Assembly: GCA_028023455.1 (NCBI GenBank)
Contig: JAQFVV010012544.1
Location: 124,001-188,000 of the forward strand
Direction of reading: 5' to 3'
Source of the DNA: Epiperipatus broadwayi
Lineage: Eukaryota; Onychophora; Udeonychophora; Euonychophora; Peripatidae
Length of the DNA: 64,000 nucleotides
A program made the position numbers and the translations under genes. Shown here in pieces: positions 31,215 to 44,164 of the stretch; position 1 is the first letter of the stretch; each line of letters starts with the position of its first letter. The notes under the pieces are model-generated. The model had not been told where the DNA came from. It did not search any database and saw only the letters and a list, made by a program, of their open reading frames with translations.

Positions 31215-31520
31215 TCAATATAAATCATTCGGACTCAGACTTTCACATGACACACAATTCTCAATGTCATCTTATATTGCTGACCCATCTGATCACATAC
31301 TTGTTGAAAAGATAAATAATCACCAATATCTGTATTTCATGCTAAACCAGCACTCATAAGTTGGTCTAGATTACCATCTCCACACATATATACAATCAGT
31401 ACTCAGCTTTATATTAAGATAGCCAACCTTCATACATTAATTGACAGGCTTCAAACTACTCCAACCCACAACTCTTCATTCTTCTGTTTTATTGAAAATC
31501 TGATGATGGAATATTCAAAG
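31215..31520 (-). mobile_element. ribozyme-family B, single copy
   Basis: Landmarks ACTCAGACTTTCACATGACA, CTGACCCATCTGATCACATAC, AAAAGATAAATAATCACCAATAT, TATATTAAGATAGCCAA and CTTCATTCTTCTGTTTTATTGAAAATCTGATGATGG match the 16- and 21-kb copies. The hammerhead position is 31323-31364. Confidence 0.75.
31323..31364 (-). ncRNA. hammerhead ribozyme relic, family B
   Basis: Minus strand: CCAA, CTTATGA (G5 changed), GTGCTGGTTTAGCAT, GAAA, TACAGATA, TTGG. Stem I and the lower stem II are intact; the core is mutated at one essential base. Confidence 0.62.
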
Positions 31521-31529
31521 TCTGATTTT

Positions 31530-32400
31530 GAATCCTGAATATATTACATATATAAATGCAGGTGTTATTTTGTACAATGTAATATAAGACATTGTAAATT
31601 TTTTTGTACAATGAAAATTCTAAAAACCCTAAGTCAAAACTAGATATTTCTAACAGCAACACAGGAGAATGAACTGAGTCTGTATTTTAATCATAATTAT
31701 TTTCAAGTCTTTATTAGCTAGTCATTCAGTATTTTTGATCTAATAAGACTCCATGCCAGGAATCAATTAAATAAAAAAAGTTAAGTTTCTACAGAATTAA
31801 TATATTACTCAGCATTTATTAGCATGTAAAAAAAAAACTTTCATTTTTATTGGAAGATTTTCTTTTGTGAAAGATTAATTAAAACTTGATCTTTACATAC
31901 ATTCAAATCATTTTTTGTGTTTCTCAAATAAAAGGCACATAAATAATATATTATTCATTGATTTATATAAAAAAGAGCACTTTAATAAATGCTTGAAGTC
32001 TAGACTAAACTAGTTTAATTTCGAAATGTAGAATTCTTTTTCCTACAAATTATTTACATTTCATTCTATTAAAAAATAACAGTGAATATTTCCAAGTAAT
32101 TAAGACCTTACTATGACAAATAATATGTTTAGAATTTGTTTTACTTTGTATAGTTTTGACAATGTTTTATACTAAATGAAATGTTATATTTAATTTTGTG
32201 CAAGTAATTATTATTAATTAATAAATAAGTCTAAACAAATTAACAGTAACAACTCTCATTTGTATTTTTTTAATAAAAAAAAGAAATGTCAATCAATCTA
32301 ATTCAGTCAATCTCCATCATTATTATAAATATTCCTTTTTTCTAAGAACTTGAATGGAATATTAAATAATCTTTAAACTATTATAAATCTTATAGATAAT
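31530..32400. other. AT-rich stretch, nothing recognised
   Basis: No gene or repeat-family match was seen. Confidence 0.5.
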
Positions 32401-32404
32401 AAGA

Positions 32405-32610
32405 GATAGTTTAAACCAATAAACATCACATGATCACCAAGGCTCCTCACTGAAGAAGGACACAAGCTGGAAACTAGTCTGGGGATAATGGATGAGCAGG
32501 CACTAGATGGCGATTTTATTCACATGCTTTCTGGTATCCATTGATTACTCTGGCTTGCACTTGAGTGGCAATACATATGGAGAGTTTTGCCTGTTTTAAT
32601 AAGAGATAGT
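32405..32610 (+). mobile_element. ribozyme-family H1, single copy
   Basis: AAACCAATAAACATCACATGATCACC, then the hammerhead, AGGCACTAGATGG, TATCCATTGATTACTCTGGC and TATGGAGAGTTTTGCCT. An apparently internally deleted H1 unit (the upstream module is missing). AAGAGATAGTTTA occurs on both sides (32400-32413, 32600-32613), a possible 13-bp target-site duplication. Confidence 0.78.
32444..32485 (+). ncRNA. hammerhead ribozyme, family H1 (core compatible)
   Basis: TCCTCA, CTGAAGA (only the freely variable N7 differs from CTGATGA), AGGACACAAGCTG, GAAA, stem III ACTAGT (perfect palindrome) ending in GUC, TGGGGA. Stem I is six pairs (TCCTCA with TGGGGA, one U-G). Stem II is the weak point. Confidence 0.75.
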
Positions 32611-32619
32611 TTACTAGCT

Positions 32620-33290
32620 GTACTTATTTCAATGTAAACTTTATGGAACATATTACACCACAGCCCAAATGTAATACAAGAAATTTTATCTAAATATATC
32701 ACTGCATTGTCTTTTGTTCATTGTTTAATCAAATTTATAGTAGATGGTTCTATGAGAAGATGAAGAGAATAAATTTTAGAATAAAGGATTTACTTTAAAA
32801 CACTCAAAAAATCCTTTAAATTGAAGAAACAGATAAATAAATACATAAATAATAAATTAATTTAAAAGAAAAAAATCATTAAATTAAAGAAACAGATCAA
32901 GAAATACCAAGGTAAGAGATAAATTTTAAAAAAAAATAAAAGTGATTAGATTAAAAAAAAGTGTTTTTAAAACAACACAATTTTTTCAGCTTACTCATAT
33001 GTTTTCAAGATCAGTTCATTTCATTTTACTCCAAAACTTTCTACTGTTTAATACTAAGACAGTTTCTGGCCTTTATGTTTATCAATGAGTATTGAGTTCA
33101 AATAAATGGAACTAATGCACTTACGCATACTATAATGTATTGTTTTTTTTTACATTAACTCTTCTAGCCAAAAAGTAGAAGTGCACAGATAACAAAATTA
33201 TCAAAATATATAAATACTCTCCTTGAATATCAGGTTGTGTTTACATTCAAAACCTTTGAGTTTTTGAATTTGAGGGCTATTATATTAAGT
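32620..33290. other. AT-rich stretch, nothing recognised
   Basis: No gene or repeat-family match was seen. Confidence 0.5.
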
Positions 33291-33299
33291 AGTATAAAA

Positions 33300-33720
33300 A
33301 ATTAAAGGATTCTGTTAGATTTACTTATGCATTAATTTCAACTTTAAAATTTGAATCTTCACCAATAAAGACAAAAGCCAAAAAACAATGTGATATGGTT
33401 TATGGCCTACTATCTAATGTTCCTTGATTATTGAAATAGGTAATATTTTTAGTCAAAGTGTATGGGGTCTATAATTCTAATAATACTGAGGTCTTTAAAA
33501 TATATAATTATTGCAATGGTGTTGTATCTATATAAACTTATTTTAGCATGTACAATTGAGATTAAAATCTTAGGTTGTTTTAAATTTTAGGTAAAGTTGG
33601 TTATATTTGTTTTATCTGTGAATTTTAACTTCTCACAGATAAAAATAAAAGCCATAAAACAGTCATGGAATGTGATCTATAATTTCACTGTCATCTATAA
33701 TTTTTTGAAGGTATCAAAAT
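33300..33720. repeat. possible ~280-bp imperfect tandem duplication
   Basis: Two segments look related: 33310-33420 (AGATTTACTTATGCATTAAT, CACCAATAAAGACAAAAGCC, ATGTGATATGGTTTATGG) and 33595-33705 (TCTGTGAATTTTAACTTCTC, CACAGATAAAAATAAAAGCC, ATGTGATCTATAATTTCA). Confidence 0.4.
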
Positions 33721-33724
33721 TACA

Positions 33725-34435
33725 GTAAATGACATTTGGGATAGGATTAAAAGACCTAGGTCGATTTATAAAAACCATATAAAAATTAAATGTAGTTATT
33801 AAATAGGTTATCACATGAGAAGTTGTGATGTTTTAGCATTGGAAGTGACTGAGACAAGCTGCAATCCTTGAACTTCTACCTTTCAAGTCTTGCCATAAAA
33901 TATTGTCACAAAACTGTAATAAAAGTTAATTAATTATTCAGCATAGAGAGAGAATTTTTAAAGTAAGATAATCTCTCTCTATACTGTACACTTATATCTG
34001 TACACACTGATACAGCTATATCAATGATTCATATAATGCATTGCATTCACCCAATTATCATTATGTAATAGAGATTTATGAAATGTTTTGATGTAATGCA
34101 CTAATTTATATTTTGTTTTTACTGATATATAATATTATGGGATTAAATCTAGCTAATGGTAATTTATACATTTTAATGTATTCTGAAAACCCTTCTGTAT
34201 TATTTTTTTAGGTCGATATCCAAATGTGTGGAATATGAAAAATTACATATTGGTTGAAAAATTTCTAAGAAACAATATTTTTTAAAATTATTTTTTAAAA
34301 AATGTAAAGATTAAAAAAATGAACATATGAGTTTCAAAGTAAAAATTATCAATAGTATTTTAATTTTATTAAATTGAAATCTGCAATCAAAAATTCATAA
34401 AATGCAATGAGTCAACTTCTAAAAAATAAGTTCAA
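33725..34435. other. AT-rich stretch, nothing recognised
   Basis: No gene or repeat-family match was seen. Confidence 0.5.
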
Positions 34436-34439
34436 AAAA

Positions 34440-34865
34440 ACAAAGACCTTTATTATATGACTTTTGCTTTACATTTGGATCTGAAGCTGGACACTTATCA
34501 AAAGAGCATTACAGAAATTTCAGATCATTCAATGAAGTATGGAAAGAGATATATTGAAAGTAATAGGAAGAAATAAAAAAGAAAAGTACATAGATGAAAA
34601 TAGAAACAGATATCACTGGAGTTATTGAAAGAATCAAGCAATTGAAATGGAGCTGAACTAACATATTATTAGAGAAGATAATATCAGATGAACATTTGAA
34701 GATGTATTGTTAAGTCTTAAAAAAACATATGTAAGATGGATTGATGATATCAGGAAGTTTGCTAATAGAAGAAAGCTATGGATTAGAAAAACTTGATCCT
34801 GAAAGAACTGTTATCTTTGCCCACCATATCCAAAATTGAAAATCTACTTAAATAAGCTTAACATT
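34440..34865 (+). mobile_element. RTE-clade LINE, strongly decayed 3' fragment
   Basis: GSEAGHLSKEHYRNF-like text corresponds to YGSETWTLNRRSIQ; RSFNEVWKEIY, DITGVIERIKQLKW and the end region (VRWIDDIRKFANRR, then ATCCTGAAAGAACTG) follow the order of the 29-kb copy. Confidence 0.65.
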
Positions 34866-35050
34866 AGTTTGAAAGAACTGCTTTATCTCAAACTATATAA
34901 CTATCTGACATTAATTGATAAATATGTATCTAAATATTATTATTTAGAGAGTGAAAACAAATGGAGAACACTAAAAATTTCATAACCCAGTAATTGATAA
35001 TTCTAGTGAGCAGTTTATTTCCACTATTTTTTTAAAGACTGTTGAACTGT

Positions 35051-35121
35051 AGATATATATATATATATATATATATGCTAGACTTAATACAATTAAAAAT
35101 GATGTGTATTCATACTTTATA

Positions 35122-35198
<77 letters not shown>

Positions 35199-35212
35199 AT
35201 ATCAAACTTTAA

Positions 35213-35246
<34 letters not shown>
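35051..35246. repeat. cluster of three (TA)n runs
   Basis: TA runs at 35051-35076, 35125-35195 and 35217-35246. The intervening pieces (GTATTCATACTTTATACTG and ATCAAACTTTAATCTG) are similar to each other, suggesting a duplicated unit around the microsatellite. Confidence 0.85.
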
Positions 35247-35249
<3 letters not shown>

Positions 35250-38200
35250 ACATAGATTTTTAACTATTAAGTTTGTAAATTGAAGTGGAAATAACTTCTT
35301 TTTCCTACAGCTATATTAACCATTAAACCTTTCAATATAGTTCTATAAAATGAATATGTCAGATAAAATTGCAAGATCACTAATTCGATTGATATCAGAA
35401 TGCATAATAACAGTAGAAAAGTGACATTAAAATGCTACTAAATTATTGTAAATGCTTTTATTTTTCACTTAATCATAACCATTCTTGGTGTTTCTGAAAT
35501 CAAAATCATATATATATATATAATAAATGATTATATCATTAAAATAGGAGTTAAAAAGAAAGAGATATATAATATCATTTATACCTTCATCAAACACTTT
35601 ACAATGCAATCTATAAAATAAAATAAAATTTATTTATTTATATTTAGTAATGGTTTCAACAGCTCACCTGTCACCATCAGGGATATAATATTTAAATATA
35701 AATAAAATTCAAAGCAATAAATTTTATTTTATTATATATATATATATATTGTAAGAAAGTTGATGAGATCCTCTTGATAATACTCCATGAATTTAGGCAG
35801 AAAAATTGTAACTGTACATAAGGGAGAGAGGTTTTGTTATTTTATATGCCCATGAACTGAGGTCAGCCAAACTATAACTGTAAATAAGTGGGATTTAATT
35901 TAGTCACGACTTTATAACTTTAAATTTAAACATTGTTATATAAATTAATGAGACTTAATAATCAGTTTGAAATGTAATTAATATTCAAAAAAAAAACATT
36001 CTATTGAATCTGAATTACATTTAATAAATAAATAATTTAACATGTTTTCTAAAAGTATTTTCTTCTTAACATTCAGTAAAGTATGTTATAATTAAGATTC
36101 AAGTATATGTTAATGTTGTTTTAGCAACTCGGAATAAAATATCTGAATAAATTATTATTATCATGTGACCCAAGACTTTTGATAAATGATGTAATCTCAT
36201 AAAGATAAAATATATGAGGTCAATTTAATTAATAAATAACTTCATATTTTACTTACATTTTAAGGCAATAACAATATTATAATAATTTCTACATTTAATT
36301 ACTATTTTTTTCTATTTTTGTACAATTTAAAAAATATATAAAGTATAAATATATATACATAATTTGTAATAACACCAATGGATGTAATATGTTGTTTGTT
36401 TTATGGAATGTGTATGACTAGGTATATCATATAAATAAATAATATTATATTTATTTAAGTATTAACCAATTTGATATAATAAGAATATATTTTCTCCAGT
36501 GATTGTTTATATTAATTCCTGAATTATATTAAATTCTTTTCAGACATAAATATATTTGGTTTCTCCTGAACACTATTTAAACTAATGGTTAACCAAATCC
36601 TTTAACTAATTGGCTAAATATATATATAACTAAAAAAATATGTTTCATATAACATATATATATATTAACACCTTGAAACATCTATGCCCTAAAAAATATT
36701 GGGTAAATGCATATTTTAGCACAATTATTAAGGGCCACTATATATATAGATGATTCCATTTTGAAAGTTGAGTTGATAATGATTATGAATATAATCGAAA
36801 ATATTTCTTTATGAGTTTTTATTTGTTATATTATAAATTGTTACCGTTGTTTGGAATATATCTAAGTTTCGTTATTGTATTATTAATATTAGCGGACATT
36901 TATTTTGTTATATATATGCTAATCACTTTATATAAGTATAAAAAACTTTGCATTACCACTTTTTGTTACAAGAAAAATGTCTGCAAATGTCATTCACCTT
37001 TGAATCATATTTTGGATGATTAAATAAATTATTATAAGTTGAACACAACTAATTATAATAATGAACATATAAATTCAGTAAGAAAAGTATGCATATTTAA
37101 ATTAACATATTTATTGTAATAAAAAATATAGAAATGTGTATGTGCACTATAAGAGTACATTAATGAAATTTTAAATTAAATACCTGTTTTCATTTTTTTT
37201 ACATTTTTGATGGAGAAACTAAGAAAAAAAATTAAAACATACAATATATATAATAATAATAATATGGTTTGATCTTTTTCTTTATTATTTTTTATCAAAA
37301 GTCCTATGTTAGTTAAAATACAATAATATTTTCAATTCTTGTTTCCCTCAGTAATTTGGATAAGAAGATTGATAATAGTAAGACTGCCAAAAAAGTATTG
37401 CTTTAGATAACAAAATAATCTCAAATTATTTAGTTTATTATTCAAGCATTTTTTTTTTTTTTTTAAATTATCTTATTAAATATAGGATGCAAATTGACAG
37501 TTCTTGTAAATTTCTTATTCAATCATGTTAATCACCCTGCTTTCTTTTAGCGATTTAGAGAGATTATTGTTGTTTTGCTGCTTTCTCTCCCTTAAATATA
37601 CATTTTGATTTTGATGACTATCCAGCTGATAAATTGGTAAATAACAGACAAAAAGATTTGGTGAAACCATGGATTATAGAGATTCTCTTCATCTTGAATT
37701 TAACAAGACTAGCAAAAAAAGAACTGGTTTTCACTGACCAAAACCGAAAAGCAGGCAAGCAAAAGAATAATAATTGCAATAATAATAAAATTCTTTTAAA
37801 AAATCTCTTTATTGTATTGTTTTCCCCATAGCATTTTTAGAACACTAAAATTTTCATGTCATATAATATCTAATTTCTTTATTGTCATCCAAATTGATTT
37901 ACACACATACCCACTAATAATGTTTTACAATCTTTCAGTATCTAAATATTGCATTAAATATTTGTGAAATAAATAACTAATTTTCTAATAAATAAATTTA
38001 AATAAAAATTTATGTGCATATAGAAAAAAAAGTTTCCACTTTATTTATAAATTGTCCACACATATCTCAAAAAATTTATGAACTAATTCAACCTATAATT
38101 TAGTTTTTCTTTTATTGTTTTATCATATTGCATTTTATATATAAAATGTAAACAAAACATTAACTTTTAATAAATAATACAATAAAAATTAAAAATGTTG

Positions 38201-38465
38201 AATTGATATGCAAAACAAAAAAAAAAAGTTTAAACGCAAATAAAATTGCGATAATTAATTTTTTTAAAAAAATATTTGTATAAGTATAAATAGGTAATAT
38301 TACACCACTCAAAATTTCAAAAATATATTTATATAAGTATAAATAGATAAGAAAGTAATTATTAATATAAAAGGAATTTGCAGGGTGTTTATTTAGTTTT
38401 AAGATAAATGTCAAATCTTTTAGCCCCTTTTTTATTATCTCTAAACTTACATATAGTAAGGATTG
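35250..38465. other. long AT-rich stretch without recognised genes
   Basis: Short open frames here are AT-rich hydrophobic or basic text without motifs. An imperfect inverted repeat lies around 35605-35735 (AAATAAAATAAAATTTATTT against its inverse). A T-tract of 16 is at about 37449. Confidence 0.5.
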
Positions 38466-38632
38466 AACTGGGTTTATATATATATGAAAAACAAAAACAA
38501 GTTATTCACGTAACTTGCTATCACTTGTATTTATGATCAATAGATGGTGTTTTACCAAAACATGGAACAAGTGTAAATTTGTTTACATAAACGACAAAAG
38601 AGTCAGAATTCACTATCTCTTTCATTTGCTCA

Positions 38633-38679
38633 CCCTCAGATCAGCTGATTTCAAGCTAATTTGCTATCATCAGTGAAGG
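38633..38679 (-). ncRNA. hammerhead ribozyme, family H3b (intact core)
   Basis: Minus strand: stem I CCTTCA; CTGATGA; stem II AGC-AAATTA-GCT; GAAA; stem III ATCAGCTGAT, a perfect 10-nt palindrome; cleavage site AUC; partner TGAGGG. Relative to the 24-kb copies stem I changed from CTTTCA/TGAAAG to CCTTCA/TGAGGG with pairing kept, and stem III changed but stayed palindromic. Confidence 0.82.
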
Positions 38680-39041
38680 ATAGAGTTAGAAACTAGATCT
38701 AAACACTGACTCCAAGTGTTTATGCAAAACATTTCTATAAGTTTGCAAGCATGAATTTTTCAGACCGGTAAAGTCTTCAAACCCAGCCTAACAAGCCAGA
38801 TAGCTATATGGGTCTGATCTCAGTTCAGTTTCACCACATAGTCAAAGCCTCTGCAATATATATCATTGCAAAAAATCTTTAAAGGTACATTTATGAAAAA
38901 CAAAAACAAGTTATTCATGTAACTTGCTATCACTTGTATTTATGATCAATAGATAGCATTTTACCAAAACACCGAACAAGTGTAAATTTGTTTACATAAA
39001 CTTCAAAAGAGTCAGAATTCACTATCTCTTTCATTTGCTTA

Positions 39042-39088
39042 CCCTCAGATCAACTGATTTCAAGCTAATTTGCTATCATCAGTGACAG
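39042..39088 (-). ncRNA. hammerhead ribozyme, family H3b, stem I weakened
   Basis: Minus strand: CTGTCA, CTGATGA, AGC-AAATTA-GCT, GAAA, ATCAGTTGAT, TGAGGG. The core is intact; stem I has a G-G opposition and stem III one wobble on each side. Confidence 0.74.
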
Positions 39089-39189
39089 ATAGAGTTAGAA
39101 ACTAGATCTAAACACTGATTCCAAGTGTTTATCCAAACCGTTTCTATCAGTTTGCAAGCGTGAATTTTTCAGAAACTGAGATAATGGAA

Positions 39190-40700
39190 TTTATTAATCT
39201 TTATATTGTGTTCCAGAAAAGATTATATGATAAATAAAATTAATTATACTTTATATTGTCTTGAATGTTACTATTTTACAAAGTGTTTGTGAATTCCCCA
39301 AAACATTAAAATATTCTGAAATATCAATATTTCATTGGAATACATTTCTAAAATAATTATAATAGTTTGGAGTATATAAGGTGTTTTATTTAGTGAACTT
39401 CATTGTAATTGCTTTTTTCATAATCAGTTAATATTATTATTAATATTGACATAATAAATAATATAACAATATCTCAGATATTATTACATGTATGAGCAGG
39501 TAAAAATTTTATTTAACATTATTATTGATGATATTGAATTGGATTAAGTATAATTTACCTTAGGTTTAGGTGTAACTTTTAAACTTGTATAAAATTATGC
39601 TATAATGCAATAATTATATGTTTTGTGGGTTCTTAAGTTCAGCCTCACAGTTAAAAAGGAATTAATCATACATATTTAGATGAGTAAATCTGTAAGGAAT
39701 ATTTTTGCATTAGTAGTAATTTTAAAAATGTTATGTGGTGTGTAATGAGGTATACTAATGATTTATGTATATTTTGTTAGCAGAGTACTACTCCTAATAT
39801 TTACACTTGCAAAGAAATCCAGTAAAATATTTAGATGCAAAATAAATAATCCCAATGACTAAATGTCATTTAAGTATGCTAAGCAATAATTACACAATGC
39901 TTCTTTTAAATGAGTGAAAACATTTCCATTATTATTAAATAATGCTAGTTAATTGAAGAAACAAACTAATTAAGGACAATGATAAAATATTTATATTGCA
40001 TTATGATTATAGTGATTATTATTTTTCAGTATTTAAATTGAGAGTTATTCTGAAGTAATAAACAACCTATTTCTATTTTATATTACTTTTCACAAAACAA
40101 ATATTATTTTTATTAGACATTTTATATATATTAATTATTATTTGTTTTTATCATTTATTTATATTGTATGTATGCTAAAGCAGTTATTAATTTCGCAATA
40201 CTTTTTTGTCGTTATTAAAGAAAAATCGTCACTGCATATTTACGAGAGAAAGATCATATTTAAAATATTAAATTACACATAAATATATTTGCATTAAACA
40301 CATCATTATTTTTATTGATGTTATTTGAAATTTAAAGGTATTGATTAAAATGATGTACATAAAGTCTCTTTTACATTGTCGTATCCTAAGATGAATAAAC
40401 ACATTTTACATCCATCCATTTATTTTCTTACTTTATATAATCTTGAGATAAAATTATTAGTCAACTTTATGTTTAAAATTGCTAATCTCAGTTTTAAAAT
40501 GCATATTAAATTAATCTTAATTAGTTCTTATAGTAAGAAACAATATATTTACAAAGATTTCCATCAAAATATAATAAGACTAAGAGAACATGTCTTATTA
40601 AATAACCTTAAAAAATATATTTATTATTTTATTAAATTTGAATCTATTATTAAAGTATTGAATAGTTTTAGTTTATATGGAAACATAAAATTTGAACAAT
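39190..40700. other. AT-rich stretch without recognised genes
   Basis: An open frame of 109 codons at 40376-40705 is AT-driven lysine/isoleucine-rich text with no motif. Nothing else is recognised. Confidence 0.5.
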
Positions 40701-40703
40701 ATT

Positions 40704-40830
40704 AAAGCTTTTTTTTTGTTATTCTCATGTATCATAGCGTCAGCGCGGAAGCAAACCCACTAACTTGGGACAACTGCTTGTAAAGCAGCTGTCGCTGACC
40801 TCTCGACCACCAATGCTTGCAAAGCTTTTT
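40704..40830 (-). mobile_element. tRNA-derived SINE, second copy
   Basis: On the minus strand 40820-40730 match the 26.9-kb SINE: TTGGTGGTCGAGAGGTCAGC (A-box), TTACAAGCAGTTGTCCC, then a decayed B-box GGGTTTGCTTCC, a GCTATGA tail and an A-run (T-run 40709-40718). AAAGCTTTTT occurs at 40704-40713 and 40821-40830 and is a plausible 10-bp target-site duplication. Confidence 0.82.
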
Positions 40831-40834
40831 AATG

Positions 40835-42530
40835 TATTGCAATGAAATTGAATATTTTTTATACAAATTAAGTTTTTTTTTTACAAATCTGAATATTGAA
40901 TAATTACAACTTTATAATTTTATTTTACTTTAAAGGATTTTTATAGTTCTAAGATAAGAGCTTTTAATCTAATTCTATTATTACTTTATTAATAATGAAG
41001 GACAGAAGTTAAATAAGAAAGAATTACTAAATGAAGCATGTATGTACTATAAACTATTGGAAATACACTTTTATTCTAGATTCCATAAATAAATATGATT
41101 TCTGACACATCACCAGTAAGATACTTTTTATATTTTGCTTTAATATTTAATATCATGTTTTTACTAATTTAGAACTTTACATCATCAACTTAATAAATAT
41201 TTGCTTTCAAATATTGTTAGTTTTGTCCCACCTGTAGGATTCATTATACATTTCTCAATTATTTGCTATAGTTTATGTTTAGTGTTTATGCATTATTTTA
41301 TCTAAATAATGCCTTTTCATGTTTATATCATTGGAAACTTCAAATATTATTTAGATTAATATTATGTATAAGCTAACGTTTACAAATTTTTCATATAATA
41401 ATATAACATTTATTTTAGAAGGCTTTTTAAATATTTTATACGATTTCAGCGGAAATGTTTATATTGAAAATAAATTTGTTTTGATATAAAAATGTAACTC
41501 AAATTAATCTATTAAAAATGGAAATAGAATAATAAATTAGGTGATAGTGATATCCATATTAACAAAATAAAATTGAATTTGAAATATCCTTTTACTCTTC
41601 TGGAATATATATTTATGATGATAAATTTTTATTTTAGTTAAACAGCCACTGTTAGAATGTGCGATATAAGAAAAACAAAAAATTATGTAATAATATTATA
41701 AACATTTTTATTGATCAGAAAAATTAATTAATTTGAAAACTGAGAAAAAACTCAAAATAATTTTTGAAAAAAAGTTATTAAAAAAGAACATTTTGACTTA
41801 ATGATCATAATGAAAAAAATAAATATACATTATTAAAATATAGCAGCTGCCTTAGTTTTAATATTATATTAACTTGTGTTATTCTTTTGAAACTTATTTT
41901 CATAGAGGTTTTAAGAAAACTTTGCTCTCTGACATATATTTTTGGATATCTTGGTTAGTAATAGACACTTTTTATATCTTGTACTAAATATTATTATGCA
42001 AAGAAAACAGCAAAAAAAAAACAAAAAACAAATATTTTAAACAATAAAATAATTTTTAGCTATGCTTCTTAGAGTTTCCTGTTAATATAGATACTTCTTT
42101 ATTATAAAAAAGATCAACATTTACTTATAAAAGTTGCATGAGAAAATAACCCAGAAATAAAACAGATGAAAATAGTTTTTTGTAGTAAACATATTTTAGG
42201 ATTACTGATGTCAAAAGCAATAATTGGTAAAACTGAAAATATGAATATATATATACCTTATTGTTGGACTTAGTATTTCTCAAGCTCTATTTAAACAGTC
42301 AGTTAGCTAAAAATTTTAATTTTAATCAACAACAATTTTCATTATTAAATCTATGATTAATATCAGTGGTGTGGTCTCATGATTGGTAGGTTAAGGAATA
42401 AAAATACATAAATTTCATAAATGGATCTCTTTAGAATAGTAAAGAACTGAGCCGTTCAACATATGTGTTAGCCTTTGTCAGATTGTGTGTGACACTTTTT
42501 ACATATGATCTGTCAGATAAATTAATGTCA
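40835..42530. other. AT-rich stretch without recognised genes
   Basis: No gene or repeat-family match was seen. Confidence 0.5.
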
Positions 42531-42532
42531 TA

Positions 42533-42534
<2 letters not shown>

Positions 42535-42569
<35 letters not shown>

Positions 42570-42756
42570 TAATAGTATTAGCGATTAAGCCAATGCACAT
42601 GTGCATTAAAAGATTATATAAATGAATACTCAATTTTCCAGACACGAGATATAGTATTTTAGAAAGAATGGAATGAATCTCTTTAAAGTGCATGTGCATT
42701 GGCTTAATTGCTAATACTATTACATAAATAAACATTCGCGCTATATAAAATAATAT

Positions 42757-42845
<89 letters not shown>
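42535..42845. repeat. foldback family M-like element inside (ATT)n
   Basis: (ATT)n runs at 42535-42570 and about 42760-42842 flank a foldback: AATAGTATTAGCGATTAAGC then CAATGCACATGTGCATTAA faces TTAAAGTGCATGTGCATTGG then CTTAATTGCTAATACTATTA. The core GCATTAAGC-TAATGCAC relates it to family M at 30 kb, as does the right end CGCGCTATATAAAATAATATCT. Confidence 0.75.
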
Positions 42846-42849
42846 AACC

Positions 42850-44160
42850 ATAGAAATGTTTAATATTTTATTATTGGACAATAGTTGGCAACATAATTAA
42901 ATTATAATTAATTTTAAATTAAACATTATAATTAATTATTAAATACATTTTATTGTAACCTAAAATAGTGTTTAATAGTTTAATTAGTTATCATTTGTAT
43001 ATACAGGTGCAGAGTTATCAATTTTATGTAAATATATTCACTTATAATAATTTAATTGGTTTATTATTTTTACAGTCAGACCCTTGGATAAAAGTTAATA
43101 GATAGGCTTGCACAAATTTTGATAAAAATTGGATTTTTAGATATAGCTCCTGGTAGAGCCATCTCTCTCTACTTATCTCTCTGCTGATTCATTACTCCTT
43201 ATAAAAAAGAAGCAAGAAAGAACATTTTACCAGGAAACAAATATAAATTATTTGTCAGTCATAACTTATAAACAATGGGGTAAAAATTTTATTTGACCTA
43301 CATTCACAAAAAACACACTACTGCATCAACTAATAATTATAACAATGGTTCACTGTAAAACTACAAGATATAATGAGGAAAATCCTGCCAAAATTACATT
43401 CAAGTCTAAGCTAGTCCAGAAATTCATAAGCTTAAAATTTCATTATTTATATCTTATCTGGATGATATAAAAATGCTGCAAATAGTGTTGAAAAAGACAT
43501 ATGAATTAAAATAACTGGACAATATAGAGATCTTCTCATTACAATAAAATGATAATGGATTAATATGATTATAATTATAAAAGATTTAAGAAACATAGTA
43601 TATATATTTGAAGATTGATCAATTTTATAGAATAGTCAATAGAGTTAAGAACAAAAAAATCCAGAGGAGAGAAATTGTTAAATTGGAAATATTTGTAATT
43701 CAGTTTCCAATTGTTTAAAGTATCTATTTATAAGAATTATAATATAATTCAATGTCTTGCATATGTATAAAGAAAATTTTTCATCTATGAATTTTAATAT
43801 ATAACTTCTTTAAAAAATTGTTTTATATCCATAGTAAGCAATTATATTTATATTGACATCAAATTTTGTTTGAATTAATATGGTAGAATTCTATTAACAA
43901 TATGTTTAATAACTATCTTATTTTTATCTTTTCTTAATAATATTTTATTAGAAAGCTACAAATTGACATAATTAATTATTAGTTCTAGCAATTTAGAAAT
44001 GTTTGGAGTAAATACTCTAAATACAATTAAGTAGTATTGCACTTATCTGAAAAACATTTTCAGAAACTTTTAATAAATTTTTGACTTATTTAAATTGGTA
44101 TATAATTAAATGGTATGTTTGCAATTTAAGTAGATTATAAATATTTGAACTGGAAAATAA
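42850..44160. other. AT-rich stretch without recognised genes
   Basis: No gene or repeat-family match was seen. Confidence 0.5.
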
Positions 44161-44164
44161 TAAG

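Larger units (their letters stand above)
38475..39180. mobile_element. ribozyme-family H3, two diverged tandem units
   Basis: Units start at GATCAATAGATGG (38535) and GATCAATAGATAGC (38944), period 409 bp, and each is preceded by GAAAAACAAAAACAAGTTATTC. They correspond to the 24-kb H3 units but form a separate subfamily. Hammerheads are on the minus strand at 38633-38679 and 39042-39088; the upstream module (GTCTTCAAACCCAGC, AGATAGCTATATGGGTCTGA) is at about 38785-38835. Confidence 0.82.

Noticed and set aside
31497-31510. TGATGA in the family B copy as another hammerhead core
   Set aside because: No GAAA box or stem II follows at the right distance, and related copies at 16.5 and 21.1 kb do not keep the motif.
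40376-40705. 109-codon open frame as a gene
   Set aside because: Composition is what AT-rich DNA gives by chance; no motif, no splice context and no homologous copy in the window.
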